Part shown: piece after piece, positions 19,930 through 32,258 of the stretch
How positions within the stretch are numbered: the stretch's first letter is position 1
How the letters are laid out: every line of letters starts with the position of its first letter
NCBI RefSeq assembly: GCF_030272615.1
Contig: NC_081407.1
Location: 433,652,730 to 433,716,729, forward strand
Origin: Cryptomeria japonica
Taxonomy: Eukaryota; Streptophyta; Pinopsida; Cupressales; Cupressaceae
Reading direction: 5' to 3'
Length of the DNA stretch: 64,000 bases
Notes under the pieces: model-generated
What the model was told of the DNA's origin: nothing
Database searches by the model: none
The model's input: the letters and a program-made list of their open reading frames with translations, nothing else
Translations under genes and position numbers: made by a program

Positions 19930-22800
19930 ACTACTAGAGCAAATGTCTCCTCAAAGTCAGCTCCCTCAACTTGAGTATATCCTTTGCAAACAAGTCTGGA
20001 CTTATTTCAAAACATCTTTCAATCTTCATTCAACTTATTTCTAAAATCCCATTTGGTACCAATGACATTATTGTATTTAAGTCTCATAACTAACTCCCAA
20101 GTTTCATTCTTCTCAATCTAATTTAGCTCTTCCTCCATGGCCTCTAACCAACCTTTTTCTTTGCTTACTTCTGCATAAGAAATTGGTTCAATATTTTCTT
20201 GTAAGACAAAATTTACTTGTTAATTTGCTTTCTCATTTTTTCTCATGGTTTGAATTCCATTATCTTTATCTCTTATGATTTAATCTTTTAAATTATTCTT
20301 CTAAACATAATTAGCTAGAGTCTTTGTAACTTTATTTTTTGAGTTACTTTCCATACCTTCATCTCCATTTTAGACTAAATCATCCTTATCATCTTCATTT
20401 GGAGCATCAGTTGATAGTATTGTCTCATAAATATTCACATTGACACTTTCCACAGTCCTTATCAACCTTATAGAATCTATATGCCCTACTTACCATAGAA
20501 TATCCGAGAAAAATACCTTCATTAGTCATGGAATCAAACTTACCCAAATGTTCTTCATCCCTCTTGATATAACACTTGCTTCCAAAAAAATTGAGATGCT
20601 TGATTGAAGTTGGTCATCCCTTCCATAGCTCATATAGGGTCTTTGTAGTCCTTGATCTAATTTGAGATCTATTCAAAATGTATACCATTGTTTGAACCAC
20701 ATTACTCGAATACATATCCAACAAACTTTCTTGACTAAACATTGTTCTATCCATCTCCTATGTAGTTTAGTTCTTTCTCTGAGCTACTCCATTTTTTTCT
20801 ACATCCTAGTAGAATAATATTGTCTTTGGATCCCATGAATCTTAGAGGATTTTTTATATTTGTTAGAAGTAAACTCTCTAGATTTGATTTTTCTTCTCAT
20901 TTAATTTGTTACCATTTCCTTAAAAAAATTAAACATTTCAAATGCTTCTGATTTTTCTTTTAGACAAGTAATCCAAGTTATTCTAGTATAATCATCAATA
21001 AGAATCATAAAATTCTTGTTACCTTGTAAACTCTTTATCCTCATTGGTCCACACAGATCTGTATCTTTCAAATCTAGTGACTTTGTAGTGGAATACTCCT
21101 TGGTAGGAAATATGGTCTTCATCTACTTTTCCTTGTGACATGGTTTGCAATTGGTAGATGGAGCATTCTTGATCTTATGCATGTCTCTTATCACACCTTT
21201 TGAGCTAATCCTTAGAAGATCATACAACTTAATATGTCCCAACCATTTGTGCCAAAGCCAACTCACTTCCCCTTGTATGGAAAAAAATTGTGTCCATCTA
21301 CTTTACTGAGGTGATACACATTACTGTCAGTCTTGCTTCCTTCCACAACTAACTCACTAGTATTTATTTATTTTATTTCACAACCCTTTGCATTGAATGA
21401 GAGATTGATGCCTTTATCACACATGTGAATGACACATAGAAAGTTATATATCAGGTCTTCTACATATAAGACACCATAAGTTTTTCTCTTTCAACCATTA
21501 AGACTCAAAGTACCCTTACTATTAATCTTTGCAACAATTTTTTTACCGAGTCATAACTTTCCTTCGTCAAGCTTCTTGAAGTGCATTAAATTGCTCTTAT
21601 CCTTATTCGTGTGACTCAAACATCCACTGTCAATGATCCATATATTCTTCTCCTTCTGAGATGTAGTGTAGTATGAACCACCATGTATTTATCTATTCCG
21701 TGTCCTTCTAGTTTCATCTTCCAAACCTTTCTAGTTTAACTACTTGGATTTACTAAGTTATTTCCTCTAATATTCGGCTTTAGAGGATTCACAAAATTGC
21801 TTCTAAAGTTTCTTGCAATATGCCCAAAATTGTTGCACTTGTGACAAACAATATTGAAATCAAACAATGGTGCAAATATATTTTTAATAACAAAGTTTTT
21901 TCTTATCACCAAAACCTTTCTACAATTCATCTATCCTTGTGACCTAATTGATTGCAATTAAAACAATAACAAAAAAAGGAATAGTTGAACCTAGTATTGT
22001 ATAATTGTCCTCGTGAAGCTTGTCTTCCATATCTCTTATCTTATCTCTGCACTTATGTGAAACCATCATCCATTATTTTCCTTTCTTTAGTTGCCACAAC
22101 TTGTTGAAATTTTGAACTTCCACAACCATTCTCCTTAAACCAATTCCAATTTTGATAATGGTGATCTTTGAAATTCTATGTTTTGATCCAAGATCTCAAT
22201 ACTATCCCAAACTTCAACTTTAAACAACTATTTTCTTTTTTCAAATCTTTTCTCAATGACATAACCTTTGCCTCAAGTCTTTCGTAGTTCTTATCTCGTG
22301 TTGGTAACCTTTCTCTCATAACCTCTTCCATTCTCTTTGCTTCTTCCACTTGAATCTTTAGATCAATGACCACAGTCTCCACCTTCTTTAGGTTTCAAGA
22401 TAGCTTATCTTTAGCTTTCACTTCTTCATGAATTCTCTTCTTCAACTTCTTAATCTCTTTGCTAGGGCAATATAATTATTTTACAAGATCTACCTCATCA
22501 TCATCGTTTCTGGACTTCATTCCTCCTACATCATCTTTAGTAGTCTCCATAGCTATGAATGGAGCCTTTTCACCTTCATTCCCAAAAGTCCCTTAGTCAT
22601 CATCATCGGATGAACAACTTTGCTCGATAGTGAAGAAACTCTTTCGCTTCTTCTGAAACTTCTTCCCTTTTAGAAATTATTTCTTCCCATTCTATTTTTG
22701 TCTTTATTGTTATTATTTCTATATGGATACTTAGCCATGAAATGTCCTACTTCTCCATAATTGAGACATTTGAAAGGAATCTTATTTTATACTTGTTGAA
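19930..22800 (-). pseudogene. Ty1/copia retrotransposon gag-pol remnant
   Basis: Minus strand, 5' to 3': a degenerate zinc knuckle (KCLNYGEVGHFMAKYP, 22735-22785); a second knuckle-like CHKCNNFGHIARNF near 21830 with its last Cys lost; integrase HHCC (WHKWLGHIKLYDLLR then CKPCHKEK) about 21140-21265; integrase core with DLCGPM and LIDDYTR (20901-21122), REFTSN near 20875 and NGVAQRKN near 20779; then the start of RT with WELV, NVIGTKW and VCKGYTQVEGADFEETFA, ending at 19930. The order integrase before RT is Ty1/copia. Stops and frameshifts are frequent, and Gln replaces the usual integrase catalytic Glu. The rest of RT and RNase H is missing at the CACTA junction. Confidence 0.85.
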
Positions 22801-23920
22801 ACCTCTCTATAATTTTCTGACAAAGTTGTTGGGATAAGGTGTTATACACCTTGCATAATATTTTCTAGTACAAAGGGTTCCATAGCTATTTTATTATGAC
22901 ACTTTTCAATATAGAAACAATATAGGAAGACTCACCAACACCAAGGGGAATAAATTTTATGTATATGATTTCCTTGAGAAATGGTAATTTAAAGAACCAA
23001 TTATTTGATGAAACAAGGGACAATAACATTTTAGAGGGCTACAATGAGTAAAAAGGACACTAGCATGCTAAGATGATACTAGCATCATAGAAGGAAACAA
23101 GTTTATCACTTCACAAGTGTTGATAAAATTTATTGGATTCCAAAATCTTTGTAGTCCTATTTTTGCATTGTATTCTTGACCATGTGTTGTAGTCTTGGCC
23201 AGATTAAATGGATAATTATTTCTAGGTTTCATATGCAAGTACAAGACTCAAGACTCACAAGAATAATAATACAATATAAATAGACGCTAAAAAAGTTAAA
23301 AAAAAACTAGGAGACTAAGAGGGACAACCTTGTCCAATCTCTAACATACTAACCTAGAAAGGAGATGATCCCCATAGGAGGTAAAGAATATAAGGGACTC
23401 CAAAATAAGTCCAAGGACATGAGGAAAAAGGGAAAACATTCCTAGCACACTCTAGTTAACCTCCAACCAAGGGGAGAACTAAAATTGCACCACCCCTTGG
23501 TTAGTTCTCACACACAACCCCAAAATTGGGAGATGAACCACACAAGACTTCAATTTTCGAAAAAAAAATTTCTTGAGTACCTAAAATTCATTTTAAGCCC
23601 AAATTAAAAAATGCTCTAAGTTCATTTTACCAGTATTACTAGAATGATAAGGAGCATATAAAAGAACATGAACATTCAATATCAAAGTCAAGAAAACATA
23701 AAAATAAGGATAACATCATCAACACTTATGTTGGAGTTTAATAATCCATACACTAGGAGGTTCCATAATAACATAATATAATTTACAAAGATGACTTGCA
23801 AACTTGAATTATTTATTACATCAATTTACAAACATGAGAGAATTTGAGGAAAGCAATAGAGAAGCTCCAATGCATGCTAGCCAAAGCTCCGCCAAGATGA
23901 ATCATCTAAGAACCATATGT
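22801..23920. other. AT-rich DNA, possible 5' part of the copia element
   Basis: No supported gene. The minus-strand continuation of the copia frame is stop-ridden. An LTR was not identified. Confidence 0.4.
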
Positions 23921-24250
23921 AAGGAAGTTAAGTAGAAAAACAACTTCCTATACTAATCTAGAGAGGAGGCTAATTCAAAATTTTTTATAGACCTTTAGAA
24001 CAATTACAAAAAAATGGCAAAAATAAACATAAATAACATGCATACCACAACACAATGATTTACGTGGGGAAAACCCTTTCGAGAGAAAAGCACCACAGTC
24101 TAAAAGATGCCCAATATCAGAAATCAACAACAGATTACAATATATTTGCAAAGTAAGCTTCTCATAGGAGTGTTGTGAATACAGATATAGAGGAAACTCA
24201 ATAGCTATCAAAGTTTGATAATACATCCCAATACCTAGTCATAATACAAT
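23921..24250. repeat. Dispersed repeat X, copy 1 (copy 2 at 63510-63840)
   Basis: It aligns with 63510-63840 in the same orientation from AAGGAAGTTAAGTAG onward. The best block is GATTTACGTGGGGAAAACCC at 24058, also present at 63641, inside ACCACAACACA(A/G)TGATTTACG. This looks like a retrotransposon LTR or terminal segment; no domain was found. Confidence 0.7.
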
Positions 24251-26381
24251 ACACTTATAATATATGGTTTCCTTCTAAGGTGAACAAAGTGCACAAAATA
24301 TCTACCATTAGATCTATGACTTCAAGATTAAAAAAATAGATTTACAATGATAAGTTATAAATATAATGTGGCTTAAATAAATCAAGCATTCTTAGAAGAA
24401 CTTCCTCAGTACATATGATGCACTAGTAGAAAAAATTGAGCATTCCTCATCCAACATACAAAATACACTTTAACACTTGTATTTTTTTCAGCATTCTAAA
24501 TGCACCAGTACAATTTTTTATTTTTGCAAGGTTGAGACACCATTTCCCTAAAACTATAATCCCCAACAATAGTTCCATGCCACACATCCATTTGGTACCC
24601 TTAGGGCCACCCCACTATTCAAGGACATAATCATTCGGACACAAGCACAACACTCACAAAACATAAGGAAGTGTGACTCACAAACACACTAATTAATGTG
24701 AATAATTATAATAATAATCACATGACATTGAGTGAGACAAAGCAACAAGGGGTAATTAATATGAGATGAATATTGTTGCACCAAAACTTGTAATTAACAT
24801 CAAATTCAAATAGGCCACTAAACACGATCACCATCAAATACATATCAAGCCCATAAGAAGAGTCATCCAATCATATAATAAACATGCTCAAGTGGAAATA
24901 ATCACTGACAATAAGCATGCGGGATAAAGCACATTACGTAGTGTAAACATGCTAATAATATATACAACACTAACATAAACATGTGCAAAAATAGCCTCAT
25001 CCAATCACAACATAACCAAAGACGGGTTCCATATTGAACACTAAGTCCAACAACATCAAGGACACGGATCCTAGAGAAAGGCAAGGAGTTTCATTACTAT
25101 AGACCACAAAAGGATTCTTTTTCATACTTGAGTACATATGCCCTCTCACCATGCAAAGGTAGTTCCCAAGTGACGTCTCACCATGCAAAGGGAGTTCCCA
25201 AGTGACGTCCACCACCCGTTGGGGTCATGCAATAACTCCAAGTATGTTGCCACCATATATCTTGGTTCATTTCAATTAACTCATGTTTCATTTGGTTTTC
25301 ACCTAATTAATTGTTTTATACCTATTGTAACCATGAAGTCACATCCAAACCTAGGACAACATCTAGAGCCACTTATTCCTCACCCTATACCTCAAATCCT
25401 ATGCACTCAACATGCCAAAATAATATTTGAGCATGGCATGGAATTCAATGCACAAAATTGAGGAAACAAAATAAATATGATCTCAAAAGTTTATAAGTAG
25501 AATTTTTTTAATGAGACTTCTTTTCTCACCTCAAAATTCATAGAACCAAGCACAATTTTTTTTTTCTCAAATCATTTCGGAAGGAAGAACCATAAAATTA
25601 AAAAAAATCAAATCCTATTGATGAATTCTTCAATTTTTAAAATGAAAATTTGAGAAAATAGAATATAAATTTTTGATCCTATGGTGAACAAGATCACACT
25701 TTTAAGGTCAAACTTCAAATTTAAGAAGTTTTGGAAAAAAATTTGCCATAATGAGGATGCAAATTAGAAAATTGTAAAATTTTACATCAATTTGAATCGA
25801 CTAAAATGAAATTGAATATAAAATAGTAACCATATTATTCCACATGAGTAAGAATGACAAACATTCAAATAAATAATTCAAAACATGACAAATAAGGAAA
25901 ATTACTTCAAGTTTGCACTCACAAATTACCAATTTTCTTTCACTTTTCTTCAAATTGAGAACCCAATATAAGATGCTATGAAAATGCACACCTAATCCAT
26001 CCATGCAAATTCTCATTCCAATCCGAAGCAATCCAATAGCAATAAAATCCATCCATTTTCCAAATCTTTGAGGGAGGGTTTGAGAGAGAGTTTCGAAAAT
26101 GAGAGAATGAAATAAAAAAATACTGAGTCCTTTCTTAAAATTCCTTTTATGACTATTATTTTTTACTTTTTTTCCACCCTTTTTAACCAGAAAACATAAT
26201 TTGTATTAAATTAAAAACGTCTAAGTTATATTCTTTTCAAAGACAAATAAAATAATACAATGTTGTCCTTTTGCAAGCAATTGTAATAACACAATCTAAT
26301 TCCCCTCTTGGAATTAAATAATTTAATTTAACTTCCCCACATAAGAAATATTTTTTTGATCACAATTAATCTAATTGTAAT
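24251..26381. other. AT-rich intergenic DNA
   Basis: No gene. The only clear structure is a 32 bp perfect-class tandem duplication at 25145-25208. Confidence 0.5.
25145..25208. repeat. 32 bp tandem duplication
   Basis: Two adjacent copies of CTCACCATGCAAAGG followed by AGTTCCCAAGTGACGT, differing at one base. Confidence 0.85.
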
Positions 26382-27161
26382 TGTAGACACATAAAATTTG
26401 TCATCTTAATCCCGGGTGGATCGACTTCATTTTCATGCATTATTCCATCAAATATTATCCATTAAATATTATTATTTATCCATCATTATTCATTAATATT
26501 ATATATATATATATATCATCAATATCAATATTATCATTTATCCATTTAATAATGTTAATATTCTATCATTTACCATTCATTAATATTATTATCATTTATC
26601 ACCGAGCAAAATAAAATATTATTATCATTTATCGTTTAATATTTTATTTAATATATCCATCTTCATAAACATATGCATAAGCATCTACATGACTCATTTA
26701 TGCTTCCTCCTCTACCTATTTCCATCCACCTCATGCATGTGGGATTAAACTCTCAAGCCCTACTTTTTATCCCATATTCATCCCACAATGTGGAATCACC
26801 TGGAGAACATCTATAAAAATCCAACCCCTCTTTCATTTGAATGATCTAGCAATCTAACAATTAGTCCTCCTTTTGCATTATTCTCTTGCATTTCGCTTTC
26901 TTTAGTTTTCTTTGCATTCATCATCTCGAATCTCCAATAAATCATAGCCTCTTGTGCACAGTGCTCTGAGAGCAAAAATCTTAAAAAGACAAGACCTTGA
27001 TTTAAGGAGTGCAATGAAGTAGATTTTCATAGCATGCATGTGTGTTTCTAACTTAGAGTTTTGTTTTGCATGTGTGTGTTTTGCATGTACTTCATTGTTG
27101 GGTGATTGATCTATCTAAATCTTCTCTCATAAGATTTCAGATCAGATTTTTCTCACCTACA
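26382..27161 (+). mobile_element. Probable solo LTR (TGTAGACAC type)
   Basis: The segment begins TGTAGACACATAAAATTTG, like the LTRs at 13501 (TGTAGTCACATAAATC) and 58797 (TGTAGACACTTAAATT). A TATA box TATAAAAAT lies at 26812-26820. The end is placed at CTCACCTACA, 27161. The flanking pentamers are GTAAT before and GTAAG after, a plausible target duplication with one change. No polypurine tract or primer site flanks it, as expected for a solo LTR. AT microsatellite-like sequence fills 26440-26660. Confidence 0.6.
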
Positions 27162-28979
27162 GTAAGAATTCAATATCATTTCTAACACAATTAAAAATTA
27201 CAAATTTTCCTTTTTTCTTTTCTTTATCAATCCCCAATGCATCATACATCATTAATGTACCCAAGTGTTTAATTTAGAAATACAATTGCATGCACATAAG
27301 AAACCAAACAACAATAATATAAATCATACAATAATTGTTTTTTTTTCAAAACATACAAAGTGTGCAATCACCTTTGATTTACATCTAAACCATAACAGAA
27401 AGGCAATAGTGGTTAACAACTCATTACCCAACATGACATCTCCGCTTAACCAACATTGGGGAAATAACTTATACTTGCCAATTCAAGTGGAGAAATAACC
27501 ATGTACCTATACCTACACACTTGATTCACACATCAAGCATACCTACTCCTGGCACATACACACATAATAGCCAAAATAAAACAGAATAATTGAATAGAGT
27601 TCAATACCTCATACACCATAGAAACCATATAATCACGCTACATATATGACTTGATACACCAACCATAAAAAAACATTCTCAAGGAATATAATAGTAACAA
27701 AATACATCAAGTTCTTACAAAGGATGACACAATTTTATACATGCATCTCAATGCAACCAAACAAAAAACACAACAAGGACTATCAATAAAAATTATAAAG
27801 CTGAAACACTAATAAATAGTCAATGCAACAAGTGCAAGTATGACCTATGCATCTCTTGATACATAGTCAAAAAGTAATTCCAATCAAAGGCATGACAAGA
27901 AAATGAATAGGTGGGAATTGCACATCCTGAATGAATTTGAAACCATCCTTCAAAGATCTAGATGGAAATTATAAGTTGTTATTTAATGAAGCTCTTCTTC
28001 CTCATTTACTTCCATGTTATCTACTTTATCATGCTACAGAACAAGATATGTGTACATTACATCATGATAATCTTGCACACTATTAGCCACTTGAACCCTA
28101 AGAGATGATTATCTCTTCCTTTTAGAACCATTCAAGCCTCATTTGTTTCATTGGAAAAAAAAGGGTGTCACAATGGACACTAAATAATGATGTATTGTGA
28201 GAAACTATGTAAGGGGCTACATAGTATTATCTAGGGTATAGCTAGTAGAGGTTGAAGTATTGAGATCATCATGATAAAGCACTCAAGGTTGACTAGTAAA
28301 TATGATTTTTTGTTTATTTTCTAAATAATAGAATAAAGTAAAATAAGAATGAGATAAAATATAAGCCATTTCCAAGAATATTAAAACAATTTATTTTTAA
28401 ATGCATTAAGCAAGAGAGTAGTATCATGCCTGCACATATATAGAATGAAGAACTGAAAATTGTGTGCATATAAGCATTTCCTTATTCATCAAATGTTACC
28501 GTGTTAGACTCTTAAATAAGATGCTCATCATTAAAATCATGAAAGAGATCTAAAAAACTTAGGTACCATTGTTGTAATAAAATAATTTCCAAGCATATAT
28601 ATCAACACAAGAAGGTAATGGACTTAGGATGTAGTTTACAATCATTTACGATGCACAAAAGATTGTCACGATCATGGATCATGGTCATGGTCATGTGCAT
28701 GCATATCAATCATGATTAATAGTTCAAGAGGTTCCATATTGAGAAAATATAATCAATACAAAATTTGTAGATAGTAGTATTGGAAGGTCACAAGATGTAA
28801 AAATGATACCAAAATAGTACATATATTTGGTATTTAAAACTGAATGAAGAGATACCTTGGGAATAAATTCTAGGTGTTGTAAATAGTGTGAAGGTTCACC
28901 AATTTAATGTGAGGAAATGAATACATTTTTTCTACAATATGATTTAAAATATAATAGAATAACTAAACATTGAAAAGTT
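27162..28979. other. AT-rich intergenic DNA, no feature seen
   Basis: The 77-codon ORF at 27265 and other short ORFs show no family features. No RNA gene was recognised. Confidence 0.45.
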
Positions 28980-31440
28980 TGAAATTGAATATCTAAGAAA
29001 CTTTGTAGTTGGAGATGAATACAAGAACTTATTTAATTCCAATTAGGTGTCAATTTGACTTGTTAATGTGTTGCGATTTAAGTAATCAAAATAAAAATTC
29101 AAGATTTGGAACATTAATTAGAAAAATTTGACCAACTCTAACAAGGTCTAAACTAATATGAACAATTTCATCTAATGCAATCTAGTCCTATACAAAACTA
29201 TGTTGTGTGATCTAGTCTTCGACAGGGCCACATCATACAATCTAATCCTAGATAGGATCACCCATTTAGTTTAGTCCATGTGATCAATCAATTGTCATGT
29301 TAATCCAATTTTTAAATTCCCAGTTAACTTTGTATTCTAAATACATAATAAGACATGCTTCAAAATAAGAGGATAAGACCTAGCCTTCTCTCAATATAAG
29401 CTAAACCTTTACAAGATTACAATCATAGGCCACCTTAGAAATGTAAATGTATACAGATGATGAATAAATTTATTAGTATAATGTCTAGTTATTTAGTTTA
29501 ACTTTAGAAGCTCTATAATCTAGCCTTCAAAATTTTACTTAGCTTTGCCTTCTAATAATATATATGGTAAAAAATAAGAAGAGATTACCTAGAGTCCTCT
29601 TAATTGTAAGTAAAGCCTTTATATAGTGATGAGCAATTTTACAACCATAAGCCACATTAGTAATGTAAATTATGTATATGCATAGTGAGCAAATATTTTA
29701 GTATAATGTTTAGATGTATACTTTAACTTTATAATACAATATCTCTTTGAAATGATTACACATGCTTCTTGATTGCTAATGCCCTATAAATGCATCATTT
29801 TAAAAAGTAAATAGATCTTAATGGTTAATAGGCTCAAGTAAACTAAAAAAATAGCCTAGGATGAGAAAGAAAGAAATAAAAATTGTACAAGTATGCAAAA
29901 CTAATCAAAAAGAAAAATAAATTAGTTCTAAATCAAAGAGCTAAGAAATTGAGTAATTGGACAATAATACAAGACCTTATTTATTCATAATGAGTTGCCA
30001 ATTTGACTACTTGATGTGTTGTGATAAGAAATCAAAATAAAAAGATCAGGGTTTGGAACATGGATTAGAAAATTGAGATCGACTCTAACAAGGTCTAAGC
30101 TATTGCAAACAAATTCGCCTCATGCAATCTAATCCTCGATAAAGCTATGTTAATTGATCAAGTCTTAGAGAGGGCCACATCATATAATCTGACCCTAACA
30201 AAACCATAAAGTGCAGTGTAGTTCTAGATAAGATCATCGTATGTGGTTTATTCCATGCGATACAATTTATCACTATGCTAATCCAACCTTCAAAAAAATT
30301 CTTAGTTTTGTCTTCTAACTGCATAGTAAGATATACTTCAAAATAAAAGGCAAAGACCTAGACTTCTCTTAGTTGTAAATGAAGCCTTTAAATAATGACA
30401 TGCAAAATTACAAGCATATATCACATTAGAAATGTAAATGTATATACATGATGAACAAATGCATTAGTATAATGTCTAGATGTATCATTTAACTTTAGAA
30501 GTTCAACAATCCAATTTCTCTTTGAAGTGATCACCAATGCTTCATAATCCTTGTTGATTGCTAATGCTCTATAAATGTTTATAAATGTAAGTTTTTTAAG
30601 TGATTAGATATTAAATAGATCAAATTGGTACAATATGCTCCTATGCTAATGTAACCTTCAAATTTTACTTAGCTTTGTCTTCAAATTATATAATAAGATA
30701 TGCTTCCAAATAAAAAGACAAGACCTAGACTTCTCTTAATTGTAACCAAAACCTTTAAATAAGGATATAGAGGATTATAATCATAAATGACATTAGTAAT
30801 CTATACATAAACCATTTTTTCTTTGGAGTGATTTCTAATGCATGTGAATCCTTGTTGATTATTAATACCTTATAGATATCTATAAATGCATGATTTTTCA
30901 AAGATCTTACTAAATAATAAGATATACTTCAAAATAGAAAGACAAGACCTAGACTTCTCTTAATTGTAAGTAAAGCCTTTAAATAATGATATAGAAGATT
31001 ACAATCATAAACCACATTAGTAATGTATCTATATATAATCCATTTTTTCTTTGAAGTGATTTCTAATTCTTCTTAATTCTTGTTGATTGCTAATGTCCTA
31101 TAGATGTCTATAAATGCATGTTTTTTTTGAAGTAAATAGATCTTAAATAGACCCTATTCCTATTCTAATGCAACCTTCAAAATTTTACTCAACGTTGTCT
31201 TCTAACTAAATAATGAAATATGCTTCAAAATGAAAAGGCAAATCCTAGACTTGTCTTAATTTTATGTGAGGCCTTTAAAATAATAATAATATAAAAAGAT
31301 TACAATCATAAGCCACATTAGTAATAAATCTACATATAAGCTAATTTCTCTTTGAAGCGACTCCTAATGTTTGTTGATGTCTATTGACTCTTAATGTCAA
31401 TTTCTTTTTGAAGCGATTCCTAATGTTTAATGATCCTTTT
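28980..31440. repeat. Degenerate segmental tandem array
   Basis: Two long units of about 0.8 kb (28980-29770 and 29935-30645) share ordered blocks: CTCTAACAAGGTCTAA, GGGCCACATCATA, CCTAGACTTCTCTTA, AAGCCTTTA, CCACATTAGTAATGTA and AGTATAATGTCTAGATGTAT. Three shorter units (30700-30900, 30930-31140, 31225-31430) repeat only the second half, spaced 215-290 bp. The motif GACCTAGACTTCTCTTAATT or a variant occurs six times. There is no coding capacity. Divergence varies between units, so growth was stepwise. Confidence 0.8.
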
Positions 31441-31874
31441 TCTCTCTTTCTACCTAGGGGTGTCCCCCTAACCCAACCTAGAATTTTAATTTGGGGGCAA
31501 GTTGAGGCAAGAATAATCCCCAAGCATGAGTAGACAGGCTCGAACAAGCCATTCATTGGATAAATCCAACCAACAATAATTGAACCTTGAACTTATATGA
31601 AAAGAAGCTAAAACCTTAACAAAACCTTACCAATTACTAAAATAATGCCTATAAATTCACTTCTTTTACCTAAATAAGATCTCTGAAGCTTCCAAAACAA
31701 ACCTTTCGTACGATGTGATAGCGACGTGTTAGTCAATCACAACCGCTTATTGTAAAATCGACGGTGTAAAACACACGAGTGTTAGTCAATCTGTATTGCC
31801 ATTTTCGAGCAAGAATAGGCACGTCCATGCTTAATAGGCTTGTGCAAACTCAAAAATCAGCCTATGGGTGGAAG
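31441..31874. other. Distal upstream region of the plastocyanin gene
   Basis: No gene. GC content rises compared with the left flank. Nothing specific beyond short runs such as CTAGGGGTGTCCCCCTA (31454), a small palindrome. Confidence 0.4.
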
Positions 31875-32062
31875 AAAGAACCAAAAAGTGTGCAAGGATG
31901 TAGAACCATGGCCAAGCTATAGCCACGTAACCTAATATCCCACTCCACCCAATCAATCCCTCATCGCCCAAAAGAACCAAAAAGTAAGGATGTAGAACCA
32001 TGGCCAAGCTATAGCCACGTAACCTAATATCCCACTCCACCCAATCAATCCCTCATCGCCCA
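31875..32062 (+). promoter_or_regulatory. Tandem promoter duplication upstream of plastocyanin (96 + 92 bp)
   Basis: Copy 1 is 31875-31970 and copy 2 is 31971-32062. They are almost identical except for a 4 bp deletion near the start of copy 2 (AGTGTGCAAGG versus AGTAAGG). Each copy holds AGCCACGTAACC (ACGT core, G-box-like) and CACCCAATCAATCC (CCAAT). The promoter therefore carries two copies of both elements, ending about 200 bp before the ATG. The effect on expression is inference. Confidence 0.85.
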
Positions 32063-32088
32063 ATCTGGCTGGTCAGGTGGAGATGAGG

Positions 32089-32118
32089 CTTATCAATGGT
32101 ACAGCAGATAAAATCTGC
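32089..32118 (+). promoter_or_regulatory. I-box-like GATAAG and a GCAGATAAAATCTGC palindrome
   Basis: CTTATC at 32089-32094 is GATAAG on the minus strand, the I-box core often found in light-regulated plant genes. GCAGATAAAATCTGC at 32104-32118 is a 6 bp inverted repeat around AAA that includes GATAA. Both are close to the expected core promoter; no clear TATA box was seen. Confidence 0.45.
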
Positions 32119-32212
32119 CATGAGAGCACGAGTGTGTGGCCACAAACACCTCTCTTATCCTCATATCTCTACAACTACAAAGTACCTATACCCTCCCCAT
32201 ACCAATTCACTC

Positions 32213-32238
32213 CTCTCTCTCTCTCTCTCTCTCTCTCT
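32213..32238 (+). repeat. (CT)13 microsatellite in the plastocyanin 5' leader
   Basis: A pure CT run ends 20 bases before the ATG region, at 32238. Pyrimidine-rich leaders are common in plant photosynthesis genes; length is likely polymorphic. Confidence 0.9.
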
Positions 32239-32258
32239 TCCTAACTCACTCACTACCA

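Noticed and set aside
32136-32258. Upstream in-frame ATG that would extend plastocyanin by 41 residues
   Set aside because: The extension translates the CT microsatellite and leader; the transit peptide is complete from the ATG at 32259.
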